DNA from: Streptomyces sp. TSRI0107 | GTDB lineage: Bacteria; Actinomycetota; Actinomycetes; Streptomycetales; Streptomycetaceae | Length of the DNA: 64,000 nt | Direction: 5' to 3' | Assembly: GCF_001905845.1 (NCBI RefSeq) | Contig: NZ_LIVZ01000003.1 | Coordinates: 124,001-188,000, forward strand | Part shown: in pieces, positions 24,841-33,375 of the stretch | Layout of the letters: each line of letters begins with the position of its first letter | Position numbering within the stretch: position 1 is the first letter of the stretch | Notes under the pieces: generated by a model | Told to the model about the DNA's origin: nothing | Databases searched by the model: none | What the model saw: the letters and a program-made list of their open reading frames with translations, nothing else | Position numbers and translations under genes: made by a program

Positions 24841-25581
24841 ATGGCGCTGCGACCTGTTCAGGTGAATATCAAGGCTCTGGATGCCCCTGCGGTCGGCCGG
24901 TTCTGGGCGGGGGCGCTCGGCTGGAATGCTTACAGCCCCGGCGTGACCACCTACGTCGGACCCGCGGGCGGCCTCGTATGGCCGGACCCGGTCGCCGTCT
25001 GCATCGACGTCGTCCCCGTCCCGGAAGCCAAGACGGCGACCAAGAACCGTTTGCACCTCGATCTCGCCACGGCCTCTGCGGCCCATCGGGCGGAGTTGAT
25101 CGCGCGCGTGCGGGCTCTCGGCGCGACGCCCGCCGATGTGGGCCAGGGCGACGTGCCGTGGACGGTCCTCGCCGATCCGGAGGGCAACGAGTTCTGCGTC
25201 CTGGAACCTGGCGACATGTACCGGGACACCGGGCCGATCGCCCGGGTGGTGGTCGACTGCGCGGATCCACGCGCCATGGGCCGGTTCTGGGGCGAGGCGA
25301 TCGACTGGGCCGTGTACGAGGTGACCGACGATCACGCGGTGCTGCGCTCCGCCAAGAGTGTCGGCCCCTACCTCGAATTTCTCCGTACGCCCGTCCTGAA
25401 GACCGTGCCGGACCGCGTCCATCTCGACCTGCTGCCCTACCCGGGTGACGACAAGGAGGCGGAGGTGGCCCGGCTGCGGGCCCTCGGCGCCACCGACCTC
25501 GACCTCGGCCAGGGCGACGTCCCGTGGACGGTGCTCGCCGACCCGGAGGGCCACGAGTTCTGCGTGCTCGCCCTGTCCTGA
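24841..25581 (+). CDS. Two-domain VOC (glyoxalase-like) protein
   Basis: 246 residues from the ATG at 24841 (MALRPVQVNIKALDAPAVGR). Two tandem glyoxalase/bleomycin-resistance domains are present, residues ~5-120 and ~125-245. Each ends in the same motif (VPWTVLADPEGNEFCVLEPG and VPWTVLADPEGHEFCVLALS) and contains an HLDL strand. The repeated Glu and His positions could form metal sites. These proteins are often annotated as VOC family with unknown substrate; roles range from dioxygenases to drug-binding resistance proteins. It is monocistronic, and no signal peptide is present. Confidence 0.85.
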   Translation: MALRPVQVNIKALDAPAVGRFWAGALGWNAYSPGVTTYVGPAGGLVWPDPVAVCIDVVPVPEAKTATKNRLHLDLATASAAHRAELIARVRALGATPADVGQGDVPWTVLADPEGNEFCVLEPGDMYRDTGPIARVVVDCADPRAMGRFWGEAIDWAVYEVTDDHAVLRSAKSVGPYLEFLRTPVLKTVPDRVHLDLLPYPGDDKEAEVARLRALGATDLDLGQGDVPWTVLADPEGHEFCVLALS

Positions 25582-25627
25582 CCGGGAGGCCTGGCGGCGC
25601 CCCGACACGTCGGACGTCGCCCGGCCG

Positions 25628-25987
25628 CTACCCCCGCGGTCGGCCCGTGAGCAGGTTGCCGGTCGTCGCGATGCCTTCGGTGACGGTCCGCTCGCCCAGG
25701 TTGCCGAAGCCGAGGGCGAGTTGGGCGGGTGCGTCGATGTGTGAGGCACGGCAGCCGGTCATGCCGTAGAGGCCGACCGGGCTTTCGCGGGCGGCGGTGA
25801 TGACGTGGTGCTCGTCGGTACCGGCGGGCAGGTGGGCGACGGCGTGGAAGCCGGCCGCGAGGCCGGTGACCGTCACTCCCCCCGGCCTGGCGCGACCGCT
25901 GCACCGGCGAGGGGAAGCGCCGTGGCAGGTGAGTGTGAGCGCCAGGGCCCGGCAGGCGGCGCCCCAGTCCCGTAACGGGGCGGCCGT
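25628..25987 (-). pseudogene. C-terminal remnant of a MocR-type PLP-dependent regulator
   Basis: The frame encodes VTGLAAGFHAVAHLPAGTDE, VGLYGMTG, and LALGFGNLGERTVTEGIATT, which match the extreme C-terminus of GntR/MocR-family aminotransferase-like regulators (normally ~450-500 residues). No HTH or PLP-lysine domain is present. Open sequence reaches upstream exactly to the stop codon of the S9 peptidase gene and is in the same frame as it, so the remnant lies directly behind that gene. Residues upstream of VTVTGLAAGF (for example LTLTCHGASPRRCSG) no longer look like the family. It is a decayed fragment, about 85 residues recognisable. Confidence 0.7.
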
Positions 25988-28264
25988 TCAGAGGTGGAGT
26001 TGCCGTTCCATCCAGTCCGCCGCGGCCCGGCGGAACAGTCGCCGGTTCTCCGCGCGGAGGAAGTCGTGGCCCTCGTCGCGCAGGGTCAGGAGTTCCGCGC
26101 GCACGCCCCGTTCGCGGGCGGCTCGTACGAACTGCTCGGACTCCCCCGGCGGCACGTTGGTGTCGTGTTCGCCGTGCACGGCGAGCAGCGGGACGCGCAG
26201 GGCGTCGATGCGGTTCATCGGTGACAGGGCGCGCAGCAGGTCCCGGTCGCGCTCCGGGTGGCCGTACTTGTGCGCCGCCGACTCCGCGATCCAGGGCTCC
26301 GTACCGGCGAAGAAGGTCAGGAAGTCCGACATGCCGCAGACGGCGACCCCGGTGCGGAACAGGTCCGGGTGCCACACCAGGGAGGCGAACGTCAGATAGC
26401 CGCCGTACGAGCGCCCCATGACGGCGAGCCGTGTCGGATCGGCGGGGCCCGCCGTGACCGCGTGGGCCGCGCAGTCCGCGACGTCCTCGATCGCCGCGAA
26501 ACGGCCCGCGCCCAGGTCGGCGTCGACGAAGGAACGGCCGTGTCCCAGGGAGCCGCGGACGTCGGGGGCGAAGATGTCCAGGCCCCGCCCGACCAGCTCG
26601 TGGTAGAGCGGGTGGAACACAGGGCGCTCCTGTTCCTCGGGGCCGCCGTGCAGGTGGATGACACAGGGTGCCGGTTCGTCGGGGGCGCGGCCCGGAGCCC
26701 TGTAGTACCAGCCGCTCAGCGGCAGGCCGTCCCGGGCGGTGAGGCGCAGCGGGACGGGGCGCACCGGCGGGCGGCCCGGCGGGACGGCGTCCTCGTCCTG
26801 GGAGGACCAGGGAGTGCGGAGCAGGGACACGCCTTCGGGGGCCCACCAGATTCCCGGCCGGCGCTGTGACCCGGACAGCGCGAGCAGCAGGCGCCCGGTG
26901 CCGGCGGCCGTCACGCGTGTGACGACTTCGTGGGGCAGGGGAAGGGGCCGTGCGGGGCCCGTGCGGTCGGGGGCCTGCCCGGTCGGGAAGGTCTCGACGA
27001 GTTCCAGCTCGCTCGCGCCCTGCACGTTCCACGCCAGGGCGGCCGTGCGGCCGTCCTGGGCCAGCGCCAGCAGTTCGAGGTCGGTGTTCTCGCGTTCCGC
27101 CGCGACGGACACGCCGTGGGGCATGCCGTCGGCGTCCAGGGCGACCGCGAACAGCGCCGCGTACTCGCGGTCGGCGTTGCTGCGCAGCCACAGTGTCCGC
27201 CCGTCGGGGGAGAACCGGCCGATCCACGGGTCGCCGTCGGCGACCGGCATGGCGAAGGTGGTCGCCGAGTCGGCGGTGCGCCGGACGACGGCTTCCCGCC
27301 GTCCGCGCGGTCCCCTGCGCAGCAGGACGAGACCGCCGTCGTGGCTGAGGTCGCAGGCTCGCAGGGAGGCGGCGTGTGTCTCGGTGGTGAGCAGGACGGG
27401 GGACGCCAGGCCGTCGGGGTCGATGAGGTAGACCGACAGGCCTCCGTCTGGGCGGGCCGCCGGTCCGGCCGCCGCTGTCGCGGTCGCGGGTGGTCCGCCC
27501 GGCTCGGGCACCGGTGCCGCGTCGTACGCGGCGGGGCCGAGGAGCGTCGCGTGCCCGTCGCGCTCCGCCCAGCCGGCGGGCAGACGGGTGTCGGCAAGCC
27601 GGCCGTCGGCGGGGCCGAGGGCCACCGGGGCGTACCCGGCGCTGCCCCCGTACCCGGCGCTCCCTCCATACCCGGCGCCGCCCCCGTACCCGACGTTGCC
27701 CGCGTGCCCCGCGGTGGCCGGTGCGGCGACGGTGACGGCGACGGACGAGCTGTCGTGCGCCCAGCACCCCAGGTAGGCGGAACTCGCCGGATCGGCCCCG
27801 GCCAGGATGCGGCGGCCGGTGCCGTCGGGGCGTACGCACAGCACCCGTGAGTGCTCCCCGCCGCCGGGCGCGGTGGTGTACGCGATCCAGCGGCCGTCCG
27901 GCGACCAGGACACCTCTTTGACGGGATCGGGTGAGGAGTCGAGCAGCCGCACCTCGTCGCTGCCGACGGGCCCGGCCCACAGCTGGGGAACTCCGCTGCG
28001 GTCGCAGATGAACGCCGTCTCGGCGCCGTCGGCGTCGGCGGAGGGGTACCAGCAGCCGTGGGCACGCAGCCGGGTGACGGCGTCTCGCGGGCCGCCCGCC
28101 TCGGGCAGCGCCACCGGCGCCGGTGCGGCCGCGCCGGCGGCACCGAGCGCGTCCCCCGTGCGGCTGTCCGTGCGCTGCGCGGGGGCCGTACCGACGGTCC
28201 GCAGAGGGGTGACGACAGGCGACGGGCCGTGCACCGTCGCGCGCGTGCCCCGGTCGTCGGTCAC
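25988..28264 (-). CDS. S9 family (acylaminoacyl/prolyl oligopeptidase-like) peptidase
   Basis: 758 residues from a GTG at 28264 that overlaps the stop codon of the amidotransferase gene (GTGA). The N-terminal ~480 residues form a WD-like beta-propeller (EVSWSPDGRWIAYTT, IGRFSPDGRTLWLRS). It is interrupted near residues 185-215 by a Gly/Tyr-rich repeat (GYGGSAGYGGSAGYA). The C-terminal ~260 residues form the alpha/beta-hydrolase domain with HLHGGPE oxyanion region, nucleophile in MGRSYGGYL, the Asp in VHGEHDTNV and the His in DEGHDFLR. No signal peptide, so it is cytoplasmic. It probably trims or degrades the short peptide product of the two upstream enzymes; that is inference from the operon. 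Confidence 0.88.
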   Translation of the reverse strand: MTDDRGTRATVHGPSPVVTPLRTVGTAPAQRTDSRTGDALGAAGAAAPAPVALPEAGGPRDAVTRLRAHGCWYPSADADGAETAFICDRSGVPQLWAGPVGSDEVRLLDSSPDPVKEVSWSPDGRWIAYTTAPGGGEHSRVLCVRPDGTGRRILAGADPASSAYLGCWAHDSSSVAVTVAAPATAGHAGNVGYGGGAGYGGSAGYGGSAGYAPVALGPADGRLADTRLPAGWAERDGHATLLGPAAYDAAPVPEPGGPPATATAAAGPAARPDGGLSVYLIDPDGLASPVLLTTETHAASLRACDLSHDGGLVLLRRGPRGRREAVVRRTADSATTFAMPVADGDPWIGRFSPDGRTLWLRSNADREYAALFAVALDADGMPHGVSVAAERENTDLELLALAQDGRTAALAWNVQGASELELVETFPTGQAPDRTGPARPLPLPHEVVTRVTAAGTGRLLLALSGSQRRPGIWWAPEGVSLLRTPWSSQDEDAVPPGRPPVRPVPLRLTARDGLPLSGWYYRAPGRAPDEPAPCVIHLHGGPEEQERPVFHPLYHELVGRGLDIFAPDVRGSLGHGRSFVDADLGAGRFAAIEDVADCAAHAVTAGPADPTRLAVMGRSYGGYLTFASLVWHPDLFRTGVAVCGMSDFLTFFAGTEPWIAESAAHKYGHPERDRDLLRALSPMNRIDALRVPLLAVHGEHDTNVPPGESEQFVRAARERGVRAELLTLRDEGHDFLRAENRRLFRRAAADWMERQLHL

Positions 28265-30045
28265 TTGATTCCGTGGGTCTGCAGCCATATCTCCAGCAAA
28301 GCCATCTGCCACAGGGCGTTCGCGCCTCGCCTGGTGCGGTGCTCGTCGGGGGCGGCGAGGAGCTCGGCCACGTACGGTTCCTGGAACAGTCCGCGTCGCT
28401 TCGCCTCGGGTGCCTCCAGTGCCTCGCGCACCCGGGCCAGGACGGGGCCGGCCATGTGCCGGACGGCCGGCACCGGGAAGTAGCCCTTGGGCCGGTCGAC
28501 GACCTCCAAGGGGAGGAGCTTGCGGCCCGCCTCCTTCAGCACGCCCTTGCCGCCGTCGGCCAGTTTGAGTTCCGGCGGGCAGGCCGCCGCCAGCTCCACG
28601 AGTTCGTGGTCGAGGAAGGGCACCCGGGCCTCCAGGCCCCAGGCCATGGTCATGTTGTCGACGCGCTTGACGGGGTCGTCGACGAGCATGACGTGCGTGT
28701 CCAGCCGAAGCGCCGCGTCCAGCGCGGTGTCCGCCCCCGGTACCGCCATGTGATCGCGGACGAAGCGTCCCGAGACGTCGTCCGACGTCAGCAGGTCCGG
28801 CTGCAGGATGCGGGCGAGGTCGGCGTGCGGACGGTCGAAGTACGTCTCGGCGTAGCGTTCCGCCGCGCCCTCGCGGGAGACGTCCGCCAGCCGTGGGTAC
28901 CAGTGGTAGCCGGCGAAGATCTCGTCGGCGCCCTGTCCGCTCTGTACGACCTTCACCTCCTTGGACACCTGCTCGGACAGCAGGTGGAAGGCGACCACGT
29001 CGTGGCTGATCATCGGCTCGCTCATCGCCGCGACGGCCGCGTCCAGGGCGCTGGAGACCCGGGTGGAGGGGATCATCAGCCGGCGGTGATCGGTGTCGAA
29101 CTCGCGGGCCACCAGGTCGGAGTACTGGAACTCGTCGCCCTTCTCGCCGCCCTCCGCCTCGAACCCGACGCTGAACGTCATCAGGTCCCGCTGTCCCTCG
29201 TCGGCGAGCAGCGCGACGATGAGGCTGGAGTCGAGGCCGCCGGAGAGCAGGACACCGACCGGTACGTCGGACACCATGCGGCGGCGCACGGCCGTGCGCA
29301 GGGCGTCCAGCACCGCGTCGCGCCATTCGTCCGCGCCGATGTCGGCGTACTCGGGCCGGCGGGTGTACGACGGCTGCCAGTAGCGGTGGTCCCGGTGGGT
29401 GCCGTCCGGTTCGACGACCCGCACGGTGGCCGGGGGCAGCTTGCGCACCCCGTTGAGGACGGTGCGCGGCGCGGCGACCGTGGCGTGCCAGCTCAGGTAC
29501 TGGTGGAGGGCGACCGGGTCGAGTGAGGTGTCCACGTCTCCGGCGGCGAGGAGGGCCGGCAGCGTGGACGCGAACCGCAGCCGGTCCGGTGTGCGCGCCA
29601 GGTACAGGGGCTTGATCCCGAGCCGGTCCCGGGCGAGGACGACTCGACCGGTCCGGTGCTCGGCGATCGCGAAGGCGAACATGCCGCGGAAGTGGTCGAC
29701 GCAGTCGGTTCCCCACTCCAGGTAGGCGTTGAGCACCACCTCGGTGTCCGACGTGGACTGGAAGCGGTGGCCGAGGCTCCGCAGCTCTTCCCGCAGCTCC
29801 GGGTAGTTGTACACGCAGCCGTTGAAGACGCCGGTGACCTCCCCGCGGGCGTCCGTCATCGGCTGGGCTCCCCGGTCCGACAGGTCGATGATCTTCAGTC
29901 GCCGGTGTCCCAGCGCGACCGCGCCCCGCGTCCAGGCGCCCTGCCCGTCGGGTCCGCGGGCGGCAAGCTGATCGGCCATGCGTTCGACGGCGGCGAGGTC
30001 GGGCCGCCGGCCGTCGAAGCGGATCTCCCCGCTCAGACCGCACAT
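28261..30045 (-). CDS. asnO: AsnO-like glutamine-dependent amidotransferase (asparagine synthase family)
   Basis: 594 residues. The mature N-terminus gives the Ntn nucleophile Cys2 (MCGLSGEIRFDG). The glutaminase domain spans ~1-210, with RGPDGQG, LGHRRLKIIDLSDRGAQPM and FNGCVYNYPELR. The synthetase domain follows, with the PP-loop VLLSGGLDSSLIVAL near residue 265. The overall pattern (GVRKLPPATVRVVEPDGTHR) is closest to the N-acetylglutaminylglutamine amidotransferases involved in osmolyte dipeptide synthesis rather than housekeeping AsnB. It is followed by the S9 peptidase gene with a 4-base overlap and preceded by a YbdK-type ligase gene. The usual synthetase partner of the pathway is not next to it. 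Symbol given for family resemblance only. Confidence 0.8.
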   Translation of the reverse strand: MCGLSGEIRFDGRRPDLAAVERMADQLAARGPDGQGAWTRGAVALGHRRLKIIDLSDRGAQPMTDARGEVTGVFNGCVYNYPELREELRSLGHRFQSTSDTEVVLNAYLEWGTDCVDHFRGMFAFAIAEHRTGRVVLARDRLGIKPLYLARTPDRLRFASTLPALLAAGDVDTSLDPVALHQYLSWHATVAAPRTVLNGVRKLPPATVRVVEPDGTHRDHRYWQPSYTRRPEYADIGADEWRDAVLDALRTAVRRRMVSDVPVGVLLSGGLDSSLIVALLADEGQRDLMTFSVGFEAEGGEKGDEFQYSDLVAREFDTDHRRLMIPSTRVSSALDAAVAAMSEPMISHDVVAFHLLSEQVSKEVKVVQSGQGADEIFAGYHWYPRLADVSREGAAERYAETYFDRPHADLARILQPDLLTSDDVSGRFVRDHMAVPGADTALDAALRLDTHVMLVDDPVKRVDNMTMAWGLEARVPFLDHELVELAAACPPELKLADGGKGVLKEAGRKLLPLEVVDRPKGYFPVPAVRHMAGPVLARVREALEAPEAKRRGLFQEPYVAELLAAPDEHRTRRGANALWQMALLEIWLQTHGIK

Positions 30046-30170
30046 GACGCCTCACCCCCCTCACGCGCTCCGGGCTCGACGTGCCGGGACGGGAGTGCCG
30101 GCGCGCGTCCTCGAACGAGGTCCTGGGTGGTGCCGCGAGACATTGACAAAACCTTTCTGCACTGGGACAG

Positions 30171-30180
30171 GACATATGTC
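30171..30180. promoter_or_regulatory. Palindrome GACATATGTC in the ligase/amidotransferase gap
   Basis: The 237-base gap between the ligase stop (30283) and the AsnO-like start (30045) contains this perfect 10-bp palindrome, about 126 bases before the AsnO start, in a locally A/T-richer patch. TTGTCA on the minus strand at 30143-30148 is a possible -35 element. An internal promoter for the amidotransferase/peptidase pair is plausible. Nothing else was seen in the gap. Confidence 0.3.
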
Positions 30181-30282
30181 GGACGGTGGTGACCGCGGTG
30201 CCGCGCAGGCGGCCGCACCCCGGTCGACGCGATGCGCCGGCGTTGCGGTACCCGCGATCGGCCGCATCACATCCACCCCATG

Positions 30283-31476
30283 TCAGGGGCCCATGACTTT
30301 CCGCGCCCCACGGCCGGCGGACGAGCGCGATCCCCCGGGGACGACGGCCGGGGTGAGTCCGCGGCCCGGCGCCGCCGTCCTGCGCTGGGCGCGTTCGCCG
30401 CGGGTCTCGGCGATCAGCATGTCGACACAGCCCAGCAGGTCCTCCCGCTGGGCGGCCCGGCGCATCCGCCGGGCCGCGCTTCCGTCGGCGAGCGCCATCT
30501 CCGTCAGCGCCCGCACGGTCTCCCAGTCCCCGTGGGCCTCCAGCGCGCGCCGCAGCCGGAAGAGCAGTTTCCGTACGACCTGGCGCGCGGGTGCCTCCCG
30601 GTGGGTCTCGGGATCCACGAGTGTGCCTTCGAGCCCCGAGCGGGCGGCGCGCCACGACGCGCCCCGCAGCCACTCGTGCCGGCCCCCGCAGCGCGGGGCA
30701 CCGCGCACGCGAAGCCGTTCCCCGGCCTCGGTCACGAGGGCGCGGAAGAGTCCGGCGACGAGCACGACGGTCTCCACGCGCGGGCAGGCATCGCAGATGC
30801 GCAGTTCCAGCGTGGGCAGGTGGTCGGAGGGGCGGACGTCGTAGTAGATCATCCCCGGGTCGCTGATGATCCCGGCCCGCACGAAGTCGTCCACCGCCGC
30901 GTCGTACTCGTCCGCGCCGGAGAAGCAGCCGGCCGGCCCCGCGGTGGGCCAGCGCTGCCACAGCAGGGAGCGCCAGCTGGCGTACCCCGTGTCGGTGCCC
31001 TGCCAGAACGGCGAGCTGGCCGAGATCGCCAGGAGCACCGGCAGCCAGGGCGAGATCTCGCACATGGCGCGCACCGCGGTGTCGCGGTCGGGCACGTCCA
31101 CGTGGACCTGGGCACCGCAGATGAGCTGCTCGTCGGCGACCCGGCGGTACTCCTCGGTCATGTGGCGGTAGCGCGCGTCGGCGGTGGGGGCGGCCGAGAC
31201 CCCGGGGGCCAGCGGGGCCGTACCGGCGGCGACCACGGCCAGCCCCAGCGAGGAGGCGGCCGCGTCCAGCCTCCGTCTGGCGCCGGTGAGGTCCGCGTAC
31301 AGGCTGTGCAGGGACGCGTGCACTCCGCTGTTCGATTCCACCGTGGACTGGTGCAGCTCGGTTGTGAAAGCCCGCTGGGGCAGCCGTCGCAGGATCGCGT
31401 CGGCGCGGGGTACGAGCACTCCGCTCTCGACCTCCAGGACGTGGAACTCTTCCTCCACCCCGATACGAACGGTCAC
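30283..31476 (-). CDS. YbdK-type carboxylate-amine ligase (GCS2 family)
   Basis: 397 residues from the GTG at 31476 (VTVRIGVEEEFHVLE), chosen because TTTGGAG lies 5 bases upstream; GTG at 31482 is the alternative. Family motifs include GVEEEFHVLE, the ATP-grasp-like core TELHQSTVESNSGVHASL, QLICGAQVHVDVPDRDTAVR, and WQGTDTGYASWRS. The YbdK/EgtA group joins glutamate or related acids to amines or cysteine using ATP. Here it precedes an AsnO-like amidotransferase and an S9 peptidase. It may make a gamma- or alpha-glutamyl dipeptide that AsnO amidates. It is cytoplasmic. The last ~30 residues are Arg/Gly-rich and low complexity. Confidence 0.85.
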   Translation of the reverse strand: MTVRIGVEEEFHVLEVESGVLVPRADAILRRLPQRAFTTELHQSTVESNSGVHASLHSLYADLTGARRRLDAAASSLGLAVVAAGTAPLAPGVSAAPTADARYRHMTEEYRRVADEQLICGAQVHVDVPDRDTAVRAMCEISPWLPVLLAISASSPFWQGTDTGYASWRSLLWQRWPTAGPAGCFSGADEYDAAVDDFVRAGIISDPGMIYYDVRPSDHLPTLELRICDACPRVETVVLVAGLFRALVTEAGERLRVRGAPRCGGRHEWLRGASWRAARSGLEGTLVDPETHREAPARQVVRKLLFRLRRALEAHGDWETVRALTEMALADGSAARRMRRAAQREDLLGCVDMLIAETRGERAQRRTAAPGRGLTPAVVPGGSRSSAGRGARKVMGP

Positions 31477-31656
31477 GGTCACTCCAAACGATCCGGAGCG
31501 CCTGCCCCGAGGGGACCCGGACTGCACGGATGCGGCGCTGTGGTGTGCTCAGAGTTCCCAGACCGCGGACACGTAAGCCCCCGCACCGCGTGACCTGGCA
31601 CGTCGGGGCGGGGGCGGAGCGGCGGGCGGGGCTTTACTGCGCGGCGTTCTCCCGGG

Positions 31657-31971
31657 GCGCACTTCCAGGACGCCTACGAGACGGCGCGGGTCCTGTCGGG
31701 AAAACGGGTGTTCGCCGTCCTCGTCCAGCTCGCCGAGGGACCGCGCTACCACAACGACCTGGCCCGCTCGACGGGCATGGCGGAGAACAAGCCCCTGGAC
31801 CGGACCCTGCACCGCCTGGTCCACACGCGCATGGTCGACCGCACGGTCCACGACGTCGGCGGTTCCGCGCCCCGGGTGCGCTGCCGGCTGACCCGGCGCG
31901 GCTGCTCCGTACTCCCGATCATCGACGAACTGGCCGGGTGGCGGCGGGCGACCGGGATGCCCGAGCACTGA
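31657..31971 (+). pseudogene. HxlR-like winged-helix regulator with no clear start
   Basis: The frame gives HFQDAYETARVLSGKRVFAV, LVQLAEGPRYHNDLARSTGM, LDRTLHRLVHTRMVDRTV and LTRRGCSVLPIIDELAGW, an HxlR-type DNA-binding domain. No ATG, GTG or TTG occurs in this frame before the GTG at 31708, which would drop the first helix. The bases upstream read well only in another frame. Either an N-terminal frameshift inactivated it or a shortened protein of 87 residues is made from 31708. It lies opposite the ligase operon promoter and ends at an efficient-looking hairpin. Confidence 0.5.
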
Positions 31972-32033
31972 ACGGCGCCGTCGCCGGCCGGCTCGTCACC
32001 AGGCCGTCGCAGGCCACGCCGGTTCCGTGGACG

Positions 32034-32074
32034 AAAGGGGGCGGCCCGCACCGGTCCGTGCGGGCCGCCCCCTT
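32034..32074. terminator. Bidirectional rho-independent terminator
   Basis: GGGGGCGGCCCGCAC (32037-32051) pairs perfectly with GTGCGGGCCGCCCCC (32058-32072) around a 6-base loop. AAA precedes and TT follows. It lies between the HxlR-like gene and the convergent CAP-domain gene and can serve both. Confidence 0.85.
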
Positions 32075-32091
32075 CGCGTGTCGCGGTGGGC

Positions 32092-32889
32092 TCAGCGGGC
32101 GGTGCCGAAGTCCTGTGTCCAGTAGTTGCCGGGCTGGGCGAGGCCGACGCCGATCTCCTTGAACTCGCACTTCAGGATGTTGGCCTTGTGGCCCGGGCTG
32201 GACATCCAGCCGGCCATGACCTTCTCCGGGGTGGAGTAGCCGTAGGCGACGTTCTCGCCGTAGGTGCTCCAGTTGTAACCGGCGCGCGTGATCCGGTCGC
32301 CCGGGGAGGACCCGTCGGAACCGGTGTGCGACATGTTCTGGTGGGCCGCCATGTCCGCACTGTGCGCCTGCGCGGCCTTGGTCAGGGTCGCGTTCACCTT
32401 CAGCGGCGAGCAACCGGCCTTGGCGCGCTCGGCGTTGACGAGTTCCACGACCTGGGCGACGGCCCCGGACGCCGTGGGGGCGGCCTGCGGGGCGCTCGGC
32501 GTGGAGGGGGTCGCCGAGGCGGGGGGCTTCGGGGTGCTGGGAGCGGTGGTGGTCTTGGGGGCGCTGGGCGCGGTCGCCTCGGGCTTCGGCGCGGCGGGCG
32601 CCGGAGTGCTCGCCGAGGGGGTCGCGGTCTGCGACGGTGCCGTGCTGGGCTCGCTGTCCTTGCGGTGGCCCTTCCAGCGGTCGTGCCGGTCCTCGTCCTT
32701 CCACCACGCGTCGTCGGCGTCGTCCCACCGGTCGCCGGCCGCGGTCTGCGCGGCGTTGCGGAGCTGGTCTCCTTCGCTGTTCTCCCAGTCGCCGCACGCC
32801 ATGGCCACCGACGGAACGGCCACAGTGCTCACGGCGAGGGCGGCGATGGCTATTCGCCGGTTGATCCTCTTCTTACGATGCTTGCCCAT
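32092..32889 (-). CDS. Secreted CAP-domain (SCP/PR-1-like) protein
   Basis: 265 residues from the ATG at 32889 (MGKHRKKRINRRIAIAALAV). A Sec signal peptide covers residues 1-~31 (cleavage near SVAMA-CGDW). A charged spacer (DDADDAWWKDEDRHDRWKGH) and a ~70-residue Ser/Thr/Pro/Ala linker follow, probably spanning the cell wall. The CAP domain occupies ~145-265: ELVNAERAKAGCSPL, HSADMAAHQNMSHTGSDG, ITRAGYNWSTYGENVAYGY, AGWMSSPGHKANIL and YWTQDFG. The His residues and Glu that line the CAP cavity are present. Such proteins are common in Streptomyces and their biochemical role is uncertain. It is monocistronic. Confidence 0.92.
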   Translation of the reverse strand: MGKHRKKRINRRIAIAALAVSTVAVPSVAMACGDWENSEGDQLRNAAQTAAGDRWDDADDAWWKDEDRHDRWKGHRKDSEPSTAPSQTATPSASTPAPAAPKPEATAPSAPKTTTAPSTPKPPASATPSTPSAPQAAPTASGAVAQVVELVNAERAKAGCSPLKVNATLTKAAQAHSADMAAHQNMSHTGSDGSSPGDRITRAGYNWSTYGENVAYGYSTPEKVMAGWMSSPGHKANILKCEFKEIGVGLAQPGNYWTQDFGTAR

Positions 32890-33375
32890 GCGAGACCTCA
32901 CTCGGTATTCGCGGAGCGCCCCTGGTACGGCTTGCTCTGCGCAGACTCCGCTCCTGAGCTGCGGAGACGTCCTGCGGACCGCCATTCTTAGGAGGCTCGC
33001 GTCGGCAGGGCAAAGGGCCTCTCGTACTACCTCGCCTCGTAGTGCCGACCACCCTTGCCAGGCGCGTGGCGGTGTGCTGGGGCGGCGTTCACGGGCACGC
33101 CGCTTTTCCGGCGCCCCGTCAGAAACCTTGCAGTAGCGAACAACGAGCGAAGATGCCGGGTGCGTGTCGCGTCCGTCCGATCTGATGCGAACTACGTCGG
33201 CATCAAATCGGACAAGTCTCATATGTCGCTACGGCGGCATCTACTATCCGGCAGGGTCATTACCTGGAGCTCTTGTGACGGATGTCACGGAACCATTTCC
33301 TCCGCTTCCGGATCGGGGGCCTGGGGCGGCTGCAGCCCGCCCGGCCGACCCGGTCCGGCTCTTCGAGGCCTCAGC
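32890..33375. other. 486-base intergenic region with a 13-bp inverted repeat
   Basis: No credible gene. At 33176-33212 TCCGATCTGATGC and GCATCAAATCGGA form an inverted repeat (12 of 13 pairs) with an 11-base spacer, inside a relatively A/T-rich stretch from about 33120 to 33290. It sits 164 bases beyond the methyltransferase stop and about 290 bases before the CAP gene start. It could be a distal operator or a weak terminator. I looked for a c-di-AMP (ydaO) riboswitch before the CAP gene and saw no convincing match. Confidence 0.45.

Noticed and set aside
25437..27980. Long antisense or alternate-frame open reading frames throughout (for example 25437-27980, 28273-29526, 36911-38242, 61692-63482)
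   Set aside because: They are Arg/Pro/Ala- or Gly/Val/Asp-rich shadows caused by GC-biased third codon positions of true genes on the other strand or frame.
32890..33100. c-di-AMP (ydaO-type) riboswitch before the CAP-domain gene
   Set aside because: Expected because such riboswitches precede many Streptomyces wall-associated genes, but the conserved core sequence was not found.
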